Origin: Lentinula raphanica
Taxonomy: Eukaryota > Basidiomycota > Agaricomycetes > Agaricales > Omphalotaceae
DNA length: 64,000 nt
Direction of reading: 5' to 3'
Assembly (NCBI GenBank): GCA_027919835.1
Contig: JANVFP010000045.1
Span: 1-64,000 of the forward strand
A program made the translations under genes and the position numbers. Below the pieces are notes generated by a model. That model ran no database searches, was not told the DNA's origin, and saw only the letters and a program-made list of their open reading frames with translations. Below are positions 22,394-33,800 of this stretch, one piece after another (positions within the stretch are counted from its first letter, which is position 1; each line of letters starts with the position of its first letter).

Positions 22394-24344
22394 ATGTCTT
22401 CAACCTTCCTCCAACAAGCTATCGCAGAACATTCCTCTAGGCACACCGAACTTCTTAACTCCCTATCCCAGCTCGAAAACGTTCCAGACACATTAAAACA
22501 ACAGACTAGATTGGTTGATGAACTACAGGCCGAACTCGAAGAATGCGAGGCAAATGTCGCGAGGTTGTTCGAGAAGACGAGAGAGCAGAGGAGGAATGCT
22601 GATCCGGGTATTATACCGGGCGGTTTGAAGTTCTCGCAGGTGTTTCGGTCGCGGAAGGAGAAGGAAAAGGAGCGAGAACGCGATGAACGAAATAAAAGGT
22701 CCGCCCCTGCTCAATATCTGTCTCAATTCGGATACAATCAAACGAGATGGCTGCAGATTATTCGCAGAGGCTATGGCAGAAGAAACTAAAGAACGGGAAA
22801 GACGAACTGAACTGGAAAAGGCCTTGAACACTGCGCAAACATCCGTCAGTAACACAAATCATATTTCCTGTATTTCCATCATCTCAATCATTGTTTCTCG
22901 CTAGAAATCGGAACTCTCGAATCAAATGAAGGAGTATGATACTATCTACGCCAAGATAGATGCCCTCTATGCATTAATCTTCAACGGACCCACACCAGGC
23001 AAGATTTCCATATCTCAATAATACGGACATCATCTTATCGCCTTCGTTCGTAGGTTTCCCGAGAGAAGATGAACTGGAACAATCAGTCCAAGCTAGCTAC
23101 ACAGGCGTGGAACGTGCCAAGGCCGCATTTGGTTCAGAAAACGAGGCATTGGAGATACTTTCGAGATCAGAGAAGACATTTCGCGAATGCCAGGCAAAAA
23201 TGAAAGATGCCATTTATTGGGCTACTGCATGTGAGTACTCCCGCTCTTAATTATCGTCTTGTCGGATTTTACAGCAATGCGTCAAGTAGCTATGCTTGCT
23301 GGAGGACGGTATGTGATTTTTAGAAACGATTGTTGATCATACGTTGTCTGATCGTTGTTCCGTATTTAGTACAGCCGAAGCAAAAGAAGGATCATCATTG
23401 AAGGCAGCGCATGCGTTGGCACAGAAGGCGCAGGCTTTCGTCCGAGAGGCTCAACAATTTTCAACGCATGTTCGTACCCTTGAGAATCCGAGTATAGCGA
23501 AAGAGTTGGTCTCTGGCCTTGCGTATATTTGCACACTGCTGACGAAATTCATTTTCTCAGATTACCTGCTCGTAAAGAAAACGATACAGAGTTTCATGGT
23601 GTGTTATCCGCTCATCGTAGTATGTTCCGAGTTGTACTGGTACTGATGATGTACCTAGAAACTCTGAAAGCGTCAGCGTCTGAACTCGGCAATACATATT
23701 CGCAAGTACGAGTGCCGTATCCCATTATCCTCTCAAAGCTCTGACGCCGTTCTTTATAGCTTCTCGCAGAACGAAGAGCATGCGCGGAACGTGCTGCAGA
23801 TGCCAAAACCGCCGTCCACAACGCCGAACAAGCCGTAGCAGATCGAAAAAAGGAGCTACACGAGCTCCGGAAAGAGATCTTCCTCGAGATTGTATCAAAG
23901 CTCAAGTCGGGCGAGCTTGCTGAACCTACGGACCTGGATTTCGAAGGGTTACAAGACGCACCTCCTAGCTACGAGCAGCAACATCCATACTCATACTCCC
24001 AATCACGTTCTCGTCCCAACTCCCATAACTCCCACAACTCTCGTACTATCTCCCTTAGTTCATTACCTCCGAATTTCACTGGAGCAAAGCAGGAAGCTAA
24101 TGGATCGTACCGGCCGAGTTATGCTTCGCCTCCATATGAACATGTCCCATCGTCACCTGTAAGCCCATATTCATGCATTATTTTGATTTTTGAGGTTCAC
24201 GGTTGAATTCCTATCGAACAGATATACGATCCCTACTCCTCAACACCAACACCTTCAACACCGTCAGCCTCACGGTCTGATAGTTCAAGACCCAGAACAG
24301 CAAGACGGCCATTACCTCGTGTACCACAAGCGAACGCTGGATGA
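22394..24344 (+). CDS. Coiled-coil protein with Pro/Ser-rich tail, 479 aa
   Basis: Ten exons (22394-22698, 22757-22844, 22905-22998, 23054-23230, 23275-23308, 23370-23504, 23561-23598, 23659-23705, 23760-24158, 24222-24344) add up to exactly 480 codons. The intron after 22998 appears to use a GC donor (CCAG then GCAAGA). The protein starts MSSTFLQQAIAEHSSRH and is a chain of long charged helices, with an Ala-rich coiled coil in the last third (LLAERRACAERAADAKTAV), then a Tyr/Pro/Ser-rich disordered tail with many SYSQSRS-like segments. No signal peptide or membrane span. It could be a cytoskeletal or membrane-curvature scaffold, but no named family is recognised. Confidence 0.7.
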
Positions 24345-24950
24345 TCGCTTTTTTGTATTTCGTATCGAGGTCCATGGTCTGCTCTGCTCTGCTCTGTTAG
24401 TCTCTTTTTCTTTTGGGAGGGGTTTTTTCCACCACACTTGTCGTCATTTATCTTCATGTCTCAAACATCTAGAACGGGTCCTAGTCCTTTCATTTCGTTA
24501 TACCCTCGTACCCGGAATTCCCAATATTCCCCAATCGAACAATCGCAAATCGCAAAGTTGTATTTGTTACATGACTGTTTTTTGTTTTTTTATTACTTTC
24601 TACTATCTCTCGTCTCTCATTCTCATCTCTCTGTTATGACTGTCTCAACAACTAACTATTCACTCACTCGCATGATTTTACATTGCTCGTCGTATCGTAT
24701 CATACAATTATACTCTGAATTTCTGTTATTTGGCTGATCTTGGATTCTGAAGCATTCAGTGTTCCTTATATTTTACAGATATATCTCTGCGGTCCCACTG
24801 CTCCAAGAAGTTCTTGTTCGGTGCTTAGAGGGTTCAGATGGCAAGAGGTCACTGAGAGGGTGGTTGACGCCTGTTGACGCCATCTCTCTCCAGCACGTGG
24901 TCAACAAAGTTACATACTTCAAATTCTTCTTCACCTTCAACCGAACCATC
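24345..24950. other. Intergenic between two plus-strand genes
   Basis: Pyrimidine-rich, AT-rich 3' flank and the kinase promoter. No gene recognised. Confidence 0.4.
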
Positions 24951-26207
24951 ATGGAAGTTAAAAAGCGTAACCTAGATTCGTGGCGAAACGCTGGTGTTGA
25001 TCATGAATCGCGCTTGGAGCTTTGGTCTCCCTACCGTCAATTCTTTCAATCTCACGGCTACACTCTCTGGAACGTGTCCAAACATTACGGTCATGTACCT
25101 CCCAATGACAACCCTCGAGCTCCTGACGGCTTCAGCTACGAAAATGAGTATAGTGCCAACGCGCCCAGTGAATTTTCTATTGGTGTGCGAATATTCTATA
25201 CATTCATTTGATCATTTCATTCTCAAATCGTTTACAGAGTCCTCTACATTTTCCGGCACGTACCACGGACAACCGTGATGTGATGATCGCGTTTCTGAGC
25301 GACGGAGTGGTGGTTAGCAACTGCGTCAAAGTTCTCAGAACGATTGCCACAGGCAAGAACGCGGGCATTGATAGAAACCATGCTTTACCTCTACTTCATG
25401 AGCTTCGCCATGATAATATGATTTTTGGGGTATTTCCCTTGGTCGGTACTGCTTTTATTGTTACTTGGTTCGTCAATATCGCCCACGCTCTTGAAATGAT
25501 GAGCCAAATTATGGAGGTGAGTTTGTCAGTAGACTATTCACAAACTGTCGCTCAGGTTCTTACTAGGGTATCGCTTTTCTGCATGACCATCTTGTCGCGC
25601 ATCGTGTATGTTGCTGTCACATACACACACTGTTTGTCAAAGTAGCTAATTATTGCATAGGATTTATTCTTCGGCAACTTCCTCAGCTCACGGCGCCATG
25701 GACGTTGGGATCCAGCACGCAAAAATGATTTTCTACGCCCGCGATACTACATAATCGATTTCGAAATGGCCGTCCAGTTCTCCCCAGACTCTGATCCAGC
25801 AACTCGGATGGTAACTGGTCCCCCCTTCCTTGGGATATCTATAGACGACCTGCTCCGCCCGAGATGAAGTCCGACCTCCCTTATTGTCCATTCAAGGCAG
25901 ATGTCTGGCAGGTAGGCAAAACATTCATCGCCCTTCTGCTTGTAAGTCTGTCGATCTACCTTTGTTCATCTCGCTCTATCACGGTGCTCAAATTGCTCTT
26001 GAAATGCAGCACATAGAACATGACATTCCCGATATCATCAGGTTACTTCGACGAATGTGTGATGATAATGCTGAAGACCGACCCTCCGCTCGCGAAGCTG
26101 TGGATCAATTGAACAAGATTCGGAATGAACTGCTTACAGAGACTCTCCAGGCCCCGATTGAAGAGAGTTGGATTGATCTAGACGAGCCATCCAATGAACA
26201 ATTGTGA
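24951..26207 (+). CDS. Agaric-type protein kinase with a probable 1-bp frameshift
   Basis: Exons 24951-25184, 25238-25516, 25567-25605, 25661-25941 and 26010-26207. The order of motifs fits the protein-kinase-like family expanded in mushroom fungi: an N-terminal TLWNVSKHYGHVPP region, a VAxK-like strand with NCVKVLR, LLHELRHDNMIFGVFPLVG, the catalytic loop HRDLFFGN (Asp and Asn present), the metal-binding DFE in YIIDFEMAV, then RRPAPPEMKSDLPYCPFKADVWQ and a closing RPSAREAVDQL. Between MVTGPP and the RRPAPPEM block the frame changes at a run of six C (25820-25825). Seven C would restore it. No intron fits well (the only candidate is about 34 bp). So this is either a recent pseudogene or a base-calling error. 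Phosphoacceptor targets unknown. Confidence 0.65.
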
Positions 26208-26574
26208 CTTGTTTTAGAATACGCCCTCCAGTGTGGTGCGATTTCTTGTGTAAATAGGCTGCCAGATATTGGGCACTGGCAAGATGGGCATTGTATATGT
26301 ATAGTACCCACTTGAGGAGAGCACATAAATACGGAGGTCCTTACCTGAAGCTTGATGATGAGGGTGTTTCTCGCAAGAACTTCGGTCGGCGGTCATAGAT
26401 ATGTTCGTGACCACTGGCACACAGCAACACCGTCTTGAGAAATATCAAATTCTCATAGATTTTTTCGTCACCGTTGATCATTGTTCTCAATTTGTCGACG
26501 GTCTACAGCTTTTGAAAATCCTTATGTAAACTTCACACTTCCTTTTCACTAAGACAACCACTTTGACCTCAACC
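26208..26574. other. Intergenic, promoter of the Zn2Cys6 gene
   Basis: No gene recognised; 3' flank of the kinase and 5' flank of the regulator. Confidence 0.4.
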
Positions 26575-28805
26575 ATGGTCGACGTCAATTCAGCGAAGAG
26601 ACTCAAGAAATTACCGGCTTGCGATTTCTGCAAAGCCAAACGAGTCCTCTGTCATCCTCAGGCAGATGCGCCTTGTCCTCGTTGTGTGGAGAAGGGCCTG
26701 ACGTAAGTGCTCTCAGCCACTCTGTTGAGTCCCTAGGATCAATCTTATCTTGGTCCCTCGTCAGCTGTAAAACGACACCTGTTGTTCGCAGAAAAAGGAG
26801 AACCAAGGCACAGATTGAAGAAGCGCGACAAGCCGCGAGTAGTACATTGGCAGAAGATGAAGCCTCTGGATCTCAAAGCACCTCATACGGAATGCATTCG
26901 CTAGAAATTCGCCGGGGACGGTCGTCCATGCAGACTTTGGATACTAGGATATTTGTGAATCTTGGGTGCCAGAGCTTGGATATTCCACCTTCACTGGTCA
27001 GAGAACTGTTCGAAGGTGAGATGAAACCATCATAACTCCTAAACTTGTCGTCCAACTTCCAGGACAGACTTTCAACTACTACCTCAACGTTACTACCCGC
27101 TTCTACCATACAACGATCTCGAAGCTTCACTCCAAAAGCACTCTTGGGACTTACACGCTCTGGCACCGCAAGATCGGGTGCTAGCTCAGTGCATCATCGC
27201 TATCGGTGCTCGTATAACGACAAGTTCACACTTCGTAGACCTTGACGATGCCGATATTGTCCAACTACCATACTTTGAACCTCTGAAAACACAATCCCTG
27301 GACTGTCGCCACTTTGGACAACGAAGAGAACAGTTTTGTCAACAGCTGAAAGGGGAGGCGGGATGGTTAGCACAACGCGAAGGTGTCATGTATAACATCT
27401 CCATCACGAATGCAGTCTCGTTAGGGTTCCTGGAGTTTCTAGAGTACAGTACGTTCTTGTTTGTTATCCGCTTCGTTCGTAGGGCTTATGACTTGAATAG
27501 GAGCTTCAGGCAAAGGGGCCAATGTGTATTCCGCTGCTTACATTCACCATTTACGTGAGTTGAGTGAGGACGATTTCGGTAACATCGAAGTCGCACCATA
27601 TACCCCATCGGCTTTTAGTGCTCTCCTCGTCTGTGATCTCTCCTCTCTACCTTGCTCAGAACATTCAACCTCGTCCTATAGATGGGTCATGCAGTTTGTG
27701 CAGCTATTACAGGAAAAACTGTCCCATTGTGCGTAAACATGCTCCTACGTGCAGAAATTGACCTGAATACGATTAGCACGATAAACGATGAATATTTACT
27801 GTGCGGAGAAGATCCAACCACGCTGGAGCAAATCCTCAGTGTCCTCAGTCCAGACTCTGTCGTGGCAACCCCAATATTCAATGTCATGCGCCCTAGTTCG
27901 TTCGTTACCGATTGCCTCTTTGCGTGTTGCATTGATTTATGAGCGACCCTCTGTATAGTGTGCTTCCATCTCATACATCTAGCTAGAGATATTTCCGAAA
28001 CTCTTGCTGGAGGTGCGTCTGCTCTGATATAGGATTGATTTCATATTTTGACGATTGAAACCACCTTTGAAGCTTATGCTCGCCGACATCCGTTGAACGA
28101 GACCAAGATAACGCATCATCTCCGTATACTCGATCTCGTGCACTCGGCCATTTCTTGTGGTCTAGGGCAGATGCAACGACTGCGCTCCACAGCTGACGAG
28201 GAATTCTTTCAGAAGATGCGATACTGTGCTTACCCTTTGATGCACGGATGGTCATCTCTCGTCCTACTCGTCTTTGAAGAACTCAAAGGGCGCCGAGGAC
28301 ACATACGACTGACGGAGGTCGATTTGGCCATGGGAACGAGTAGTCTTGACTCGTTGTATTCCCAGGCCAGACTTATGACCTCCCAAGCGGCGTTGGAACT
28401 CGCCGAATCACTGCAAGAAGTCCCGGGCCTTTCGCGTTTGACTCACATGAACTATGGCGATTTGAAGAGGTGGCCCAAGTTTTTGCTCGAAGACGCGGTA
28501 GACCTCAACGCAGCCCAGCGTGTTTGGGCTTTAGAACGGTAAGCTTCGTTTTGTGAACGAGGACGAGCTCGATGTTTATTAGAAGGATGATAGGTTCAGA
28601 GATGGACTGAGCTTAGCTGGGTTTTCATGGGTGGATCGATCTGGTACTGTCGAAGCTATAGATGCGTATCTAGCATCTTGTAGGATGGACGAGATCGTAG
28701 CCGGCTCCTCTTCTCTTCTCTTGTCGCTGGAATCTGGGGTGACGGAGAACGAAGGCTTCATTCCAGATTGGCTTCAGATACAATCTTTGGTAACCCTTAC
28801 TTGAC
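26575..28805 (+). CDS. Zn2Cys6 binuclear-cluster transcription regulator
   Basis: The N-terminus has the six zinc-binding cysteines of a fungal Zn2Cys6 domain (Cys16, 19, 26, 34, 37, 44), followed by a basic RRKRRTK region. The first intron interrupts between Thr43 and Cys44. Clear exons are 26575-26702, 26765-27015, 27068-27448, 27501-about 27578, and later 28048-28538 with a last exon near 28594-28805. The middle domain reads YYPLLPYNDLEASLQKHSWD, then LAPQDRVLAQCIIAIGARI, typical of the fungal regulator homology region. Near 27660-27690 the frame shifts between SSYRW and GHAVCAAITGK: one extra G in the TGGGTC run would join them, so a 1-bp deletion or unusual splice is likely. The exons between about 27900 and 28048 are not resolved. 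Target genes unknown; nuclear. Confidence 0.7.
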
Positions 28806-29293
28806 ACGGTACTAATGGATTCTATATTATCCAAGTCTACAATCATCGAAGTTGATTCGCTGCAGCTGAGTACTGCTACAGTGCTACTGCATTTCGCTCT
28901 TCGTTCTTCTACTCAGGCTCCATGAGTCAAGTAAGATCAAGCCTCGTTATTCCCCTCATAAGCGAGAGACTACCTGATATTACCCACGATCAGGAATGAT
29001 AGAATCGAGGCAAGGAGTCTTTCGACTATGATTGAAGCATTATTGTCAGCAATGGTTGATATGGTCGATATGATTCGTCGATTGCTCTGGAGTCTAGTCT
29101 CTCATCGGCGGACCCGTACTAGACAAATTCCCTCAAGGCTCAATGAAAACGATCGCTCATAGATTTCAACGTCCCCGACAATCCGGGACACGCTCAAACG
29201 GATTTCTTCAGCATGCAGCTGCAATCCGACTGCAATGCTCCCAACCGGGTCGCAAACTATCGAGGAAAGAATCTCCAATTGTACTCATTAATT
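28806..29293. other. Intergenic between convergent genes
   Basis: No gene recognised. Short frames here do not join to the regulator above. Confidence 0.4.
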
Positions 29294-29757
29294 CTATCCT
29301 GTCCAATCCCAGTCCAGTTCCAAAGTCGCGCTCAAGACTACCTGCTCGCCGATGTGACATACGACCTTACCCATCTTTGATCCCTGTCCACCGTGTTCCG
29401 TCCCAGAGGTGATTGTGATAGCCTTTTCGTCAGGTTCGTGCAATGAATGACCTTTCACAGCATCCTTGACCCGTTTGTGGACTTTGTTTTGCATATCCTT
29501 GACAGGTGCGTGCCAAGTAATTGACGCCGTGCATTTGTCAATCTTTTGAGTCGGTTGTTGAGCACCACCGGCGTGAGCACCATCATGGCGAGTTTGTAGC
29601 CTAGACGTGGCGGCCTGGAAGTCTGAGGGTAAATACTGAAATATCGCTCCTAGGGCGCAGTTTCACCGACCTGATCCCGGCGTATGACAGACACAGGCTG
29701 AGAGTATGCAAAGCAAACGAGGCATAGGACAACATAGACGAAAGGAACGATGCGCAT
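29294..29757 (-). CDS. Small secreted protein SSP4, 135 aa
   Basis: Minus-strand exons 29671-29757 and 29294-29614, phase-0 split. Exon 1 encodes MRIVPFVYVVLCLVCFAYS, a signal peptide, followed by QPVSVIRRDQ with a dibasic site that could be a Kex2-like processing point. The mature exon (106 residues) contains three Cys (KCTAS, VVCHIG and one in the signal) and strand-helix-strand segments: CTASITWHAPV, a helix around VHKRVKDAVKGH, then charged strands ending LSATLELDWDW. The signal exon is clearly paralogous to the gene at 38903, while the mature exons differ. Three leader introns are visible upstream, the first donor just after the leader element at 30091. Confidence 0.75.
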
Positions 29758-30090
29758 GAGGGGCAGTAGACTTAGCCGTGTACAAGGACGTCAGAAAACT
29801 ACTCGAAGGAAGATTAACAGGATAGCAAGTACATGTGGATTTTGAGGTGAGGCTGACAAAGTTGAAGACAGAATGTGAGCGCGCGTGATTCAGGTCTAGA
29901 AGAGGAGAGAGAGGGGAAACAAAGGCCGAGTGAGCACGTTCCTATATTGCAGAGTCGCATAAGCTCAACTTACCGCAGTGGGAGACGGAAAACAGGACGA
30001 TAGTGGCGAACGAGATGAGCTTGGTGCAACCTAAGTATTCGTCGAGAGCGATGATGATGAATAGGAGACTCACCAAAGATTTCTAGTACT

Positions 30091-30109
30091 TTCTTTGACC
30101 AGCAAAGAA
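30091..30109 (-). promoter_or_regulatory. SSP leader element, copy 4
   Basis: On the minus strand TTCTTTGCTGGTCAAAGAA, a perfect 7-bp inverted repeat around CTGGT, extendable to 9-bp arms (30089-30111). A GTGAGT donor follows about 15 bases downstream on the same strand. A TATA-like GATATATC lies about 65 bp further upstream, near 30173-30180. Confidence 0.75.
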
Positions 30110-30111
30110 AG

Positions 30112-30823
30112 AAGTGGAAAGGGAAGTGGAAAGCCGGACCAGCAGATGGGGGAAAGGTGGTCGATCGAGTACATAGATATATCGGCTCGTGTCGTGAGTC
30201 TGTGGACGAAACGAAAGAATCAAGTTGACTCAGACAGAGAAAAGAAGAAAAAAAGAGAGAGAGGAGAAGGGGATTATCTACCTCTCTGATCACCGTTTAT
30301 GCAATACGTTGCTCTTTCGTAGCGAATTGAGTTGTTGGAAAGCCAAACGACGATTTCCAAAAGTAGAAATCAACTTGAATTGAGTCCCCGTGTCGTGAGT
30401 CCGGAATAGGTTGGGCGCCCCATTTGGACTCAGTACCCAGCCAATGGAATTCAAGATGACTAATCCTCTGGCCGAAAAACCCAGTTTCGAAACTCGTTCC
30501 ACGCTGCAACGCTCGAAGTTGCTGAAGTCAACGTTAACCATAGGCAAACGAGCTACCTTTGACCATCTCCACTTGCATCACTCATCGGAAACTTTGCACT
30601 TGAACCTTCGTTGTTGAAGCTCGTCCTCAAGCAGCCTGGAGTAGCAGTTGTAGAAGAAAGAGAATTTGTTATCCACATGGCATGAGGTAGCAAGGTACGC
30701 TTTTTTGCACAAATCTCAAAAGAAAGTATTATTGATCAAGAGCTACAGAGAAATAGATGAATATATCTGTACAATTAGTGCTCACATAGGCATTAAAATA
30801 CATTCTCAAATTCTACAATCATA
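30112..30823. other. Upstream of SSP4 and 3' flank of the transposase gene
   Basis: The first part is the SSP4 promoter. The junction between host promoter and transposon should lie somewhere between about 30200 and 30800. I could not identify a clean terminal inverted repeat or target-site duplication by eye. Confidence 0.35.
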
Positions 30824-33800
30824 TCAACCCATCGTACGAGCCGCAAGCAAACTCGCAATCTTCCCTTCGGTCAATCCTCGTATACTTTCACCTCGCAGAA
30901 GTTTAGGATGCCCGCACTTACAAAATTCACGTCGGCCGCGCCCGTCACATTCGAACCGACGAGGACAGAGTGCTTTCACGCAAACGGCACATCGCGCTCC
31001 TCTTTGAACCGACTGCAGATTAATGGGAGGTGAGGCATGCGAGGAGGAAGCAAACATGAGTTGTGCTTGCTGTAGAGGAGGAGCATTGGTATGGTTGTCA
31101 ACATCAATGTCCATTGAGTGGTGCTGATCTACATGTTCTAGAGACGATGAATGTGGTCCCTGCCCCAGTGTGTTGCCATGAACAGCAACAAGGGGGGACA
31201 CATGTTGATCATCATCGGGGGTTTCGTCGTCGTTGTCGTCGGCAATCGTATTGGTGGTGGCCTGAGAGATGTTAGAAGCGGCCGCTGATGTAGTGAACGA
31301 CGTTTCGGGTGCATCGGTGGGTGCATCGATTTGGTAGAAATCTGGAGAAACGAGGTGAGTACACATTCTCTGACATCTTTATGTGAGCTTACCATCTTCG
31401 TTGTAGGAGTGGTCGGAAGCGCCAGGTGGAACGATTGTTTCCGGGAGTGGACGTGCTGGTATGGTCATTGCTGCATTGTTTCCGTCTTCGGCTGTGAGGA
31501 GATCTCTGAATGGTGCCAAGGCCATCATGTTGCTGCCCATCATAACAGTCGAGCGTTCTGATTTCCAAGCAATCGTTCGTTTGTGATGCCGTTCGAGCTG
31601 TGTAGGTAACTTGTAATAGAGGCGTTTGTTTGAATCAGATTCTGTCCTATCCTGCTTTTCTACCTCTGAATTCCAATAGATTGCAAGTTTCTCGAAATCA
31701 ATGAGTTTGTAGGCTTCATGAGGTGGGTATTGTTTGATAGCTCTCCGTCGAAATTGGCGGTCGTTGATGCAGCTCTTGAATTTCACATACTCAGCATAGG
31801 TATGAACGGGTGTTACTGCATGCAAGGTACGCTGACGGATTTGTAGGTAGCGATAGCGATTGTGTGGCTTCGTCGAAAGATGAGTGAGGGTATGTACTGG
31901 CATATCTCGGTGATGAGGGACTCCTTCGAGGCGACGAGGTGGAAGCGCAGTGATGTTATACTGTTCGGCAAGTTGGGATGAAAGTGGGAGGATACCAAAA
32001 GTTTCGGTTGTGGCAATGCGAGTAGTCAGTATCGTAGGCAAAGGGAAAGATGGTTTGATACCGAGCTCAACAGTGAGCTCGTATATCTCATCAGGCATCC
32101 ATGGGTCATGAAATCCTCGGTACTTGCAGCCGGTACGGTTGAAATAGCCAATCTATAATCGTTGAATTTCGCGAATTAAGGCATTTATACAAGAGGACAG
32201 ACCTTTTTATTGCGACGCCCGATCCAATTCAGAAGTAAACACTCCGCAAGTTCTGGGGATGCTTGAAGGGAACCAAAAACACGGCGCACAGCCATATGGA
32301 CACCCCCCTCGACAGAGTTAGTACCACGGATTGTCCGATATAATGGTAGGCCATCTTTGTCAGTTCCCATATGATAATATAAAGAGATACCAGGGGGATC
32401 TGAGAGGAAGCCCAAACGAGCAGTTTCGAGAAGACGTTTCGCCATTTCGCGTGCATCCTTTGAGAAGAAGACTTGAGAACGGCCACTCTGTGAGCATATA
32501 ATGCCCTCATAGCTACTGAATAGGAGTTGAAGACGCTTGAATAGAACTTCTCGCCGAGGAATATACCGTCTGATTCGCTGGTTGATAGAAGATGCTTTGG
32601 CGCGTTTTGCATATTCCCAGTCAATCCCTTTTCTTTGGAGAACTTCACGAACACGATCTTCGTCCTCTTTCACACGGATGAATATTGCTTCAGAGAAATC
32701 GTGTGTGAACGCTTTGAAGGCAGTATGTTTCTTGTGAAGAAGTCGGTTCAATCTATCCATGAAATGGTAAGCATCGTCCAGAACTCGGCTCGGTAGTGTT
32801 GATAGTAAGGGATTGGGAATTCCATCCAAGTCAGAGGATTTGGCGGTGGTGCTCTAGAAGTCAATGACTTAACATGAACCTCGCATAAGCAATATTTGAA
32901 CAAGTAGACTTACACTGATCAAATCGCTGTCCAGTTCGGGTTCGATGAAGTTATCATTGTCATCATCCTCATCACCCGAGTTGACATCGTCGTCATTGAA
33001 CTGTACAGTGCCCACCTCAATCTCGGACCCTGAAGGAACCATTGAGAGGGAGAAAGACTCGTCCTGCAGCTCCGATTCGGACGTTGGCAATGGCATAGGA
33101 ACTGCAAAGGCAGCATGATGAACTGAGCCAGCATTGGCTGTCACAGTGGTGGAACGTGTTCGGAGAGTTGAAGTTGTGACCACTGCAAAACCACCATGCT
33201 CATATATCCAACTCAGGCATTGATGATGAAGTGTATGGATTGCCGCAGGTACGATCAACTTGGTGAGGCATATTAGAGAGCGAGAGGGTGTGATATTGAT
33301 TTGTTGAGTAGCTCCATTTTCATCGCGTTCAATTGAAAGACTTCCGCTGTGCGGCCATACGATAGTACCTTCTGCAATCGGTTTGTTGGCCTGATATAAG
33401 GTCACTAGTTGACCGTCCGTTTGTGCTTGTAATGGGAGAAGCGGAAGCCCAACAGAGTCCTGAGAGTAAAGCGCTGAGAAAACCTGCCAGATACATTCAA
33501 TCTCATCATGAAGCATCTCGGTATAGCCAGGAGGGCCCCATGACAGATGTGTGGACTCGGAAATCAATGGAGGTGTAAAATTCTTCTTCAGAACCGACCC
33601 AGCTAAGACATGAAGAGATGAGAATGCATCCGAGACAGCACCTTTGAGCTTTGCAAAGGGACGCAGGTCAACAGCAGCAGTTTTTGTCTGAGCAGCAGCA
33701 TTGAGCTCTATATCATTGAAAAGAGTTGCGAGATCCTTCAAGTGATGGTGGACGTCACAACCAGTCTTCATGACTGCGTTACTGGATAGTAATGCACGGA

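Noticed and set aside
27063..27185. Exon of the Zn2Cys6 gene starting at the first CAG acceptor (27062)
   Set aside because: That choice runs into a stop at about 27183. Using the next CAG, five bases downstream (exon from 27068), gives the family sequence YYPLLPYNDLEASL without a frameshift.
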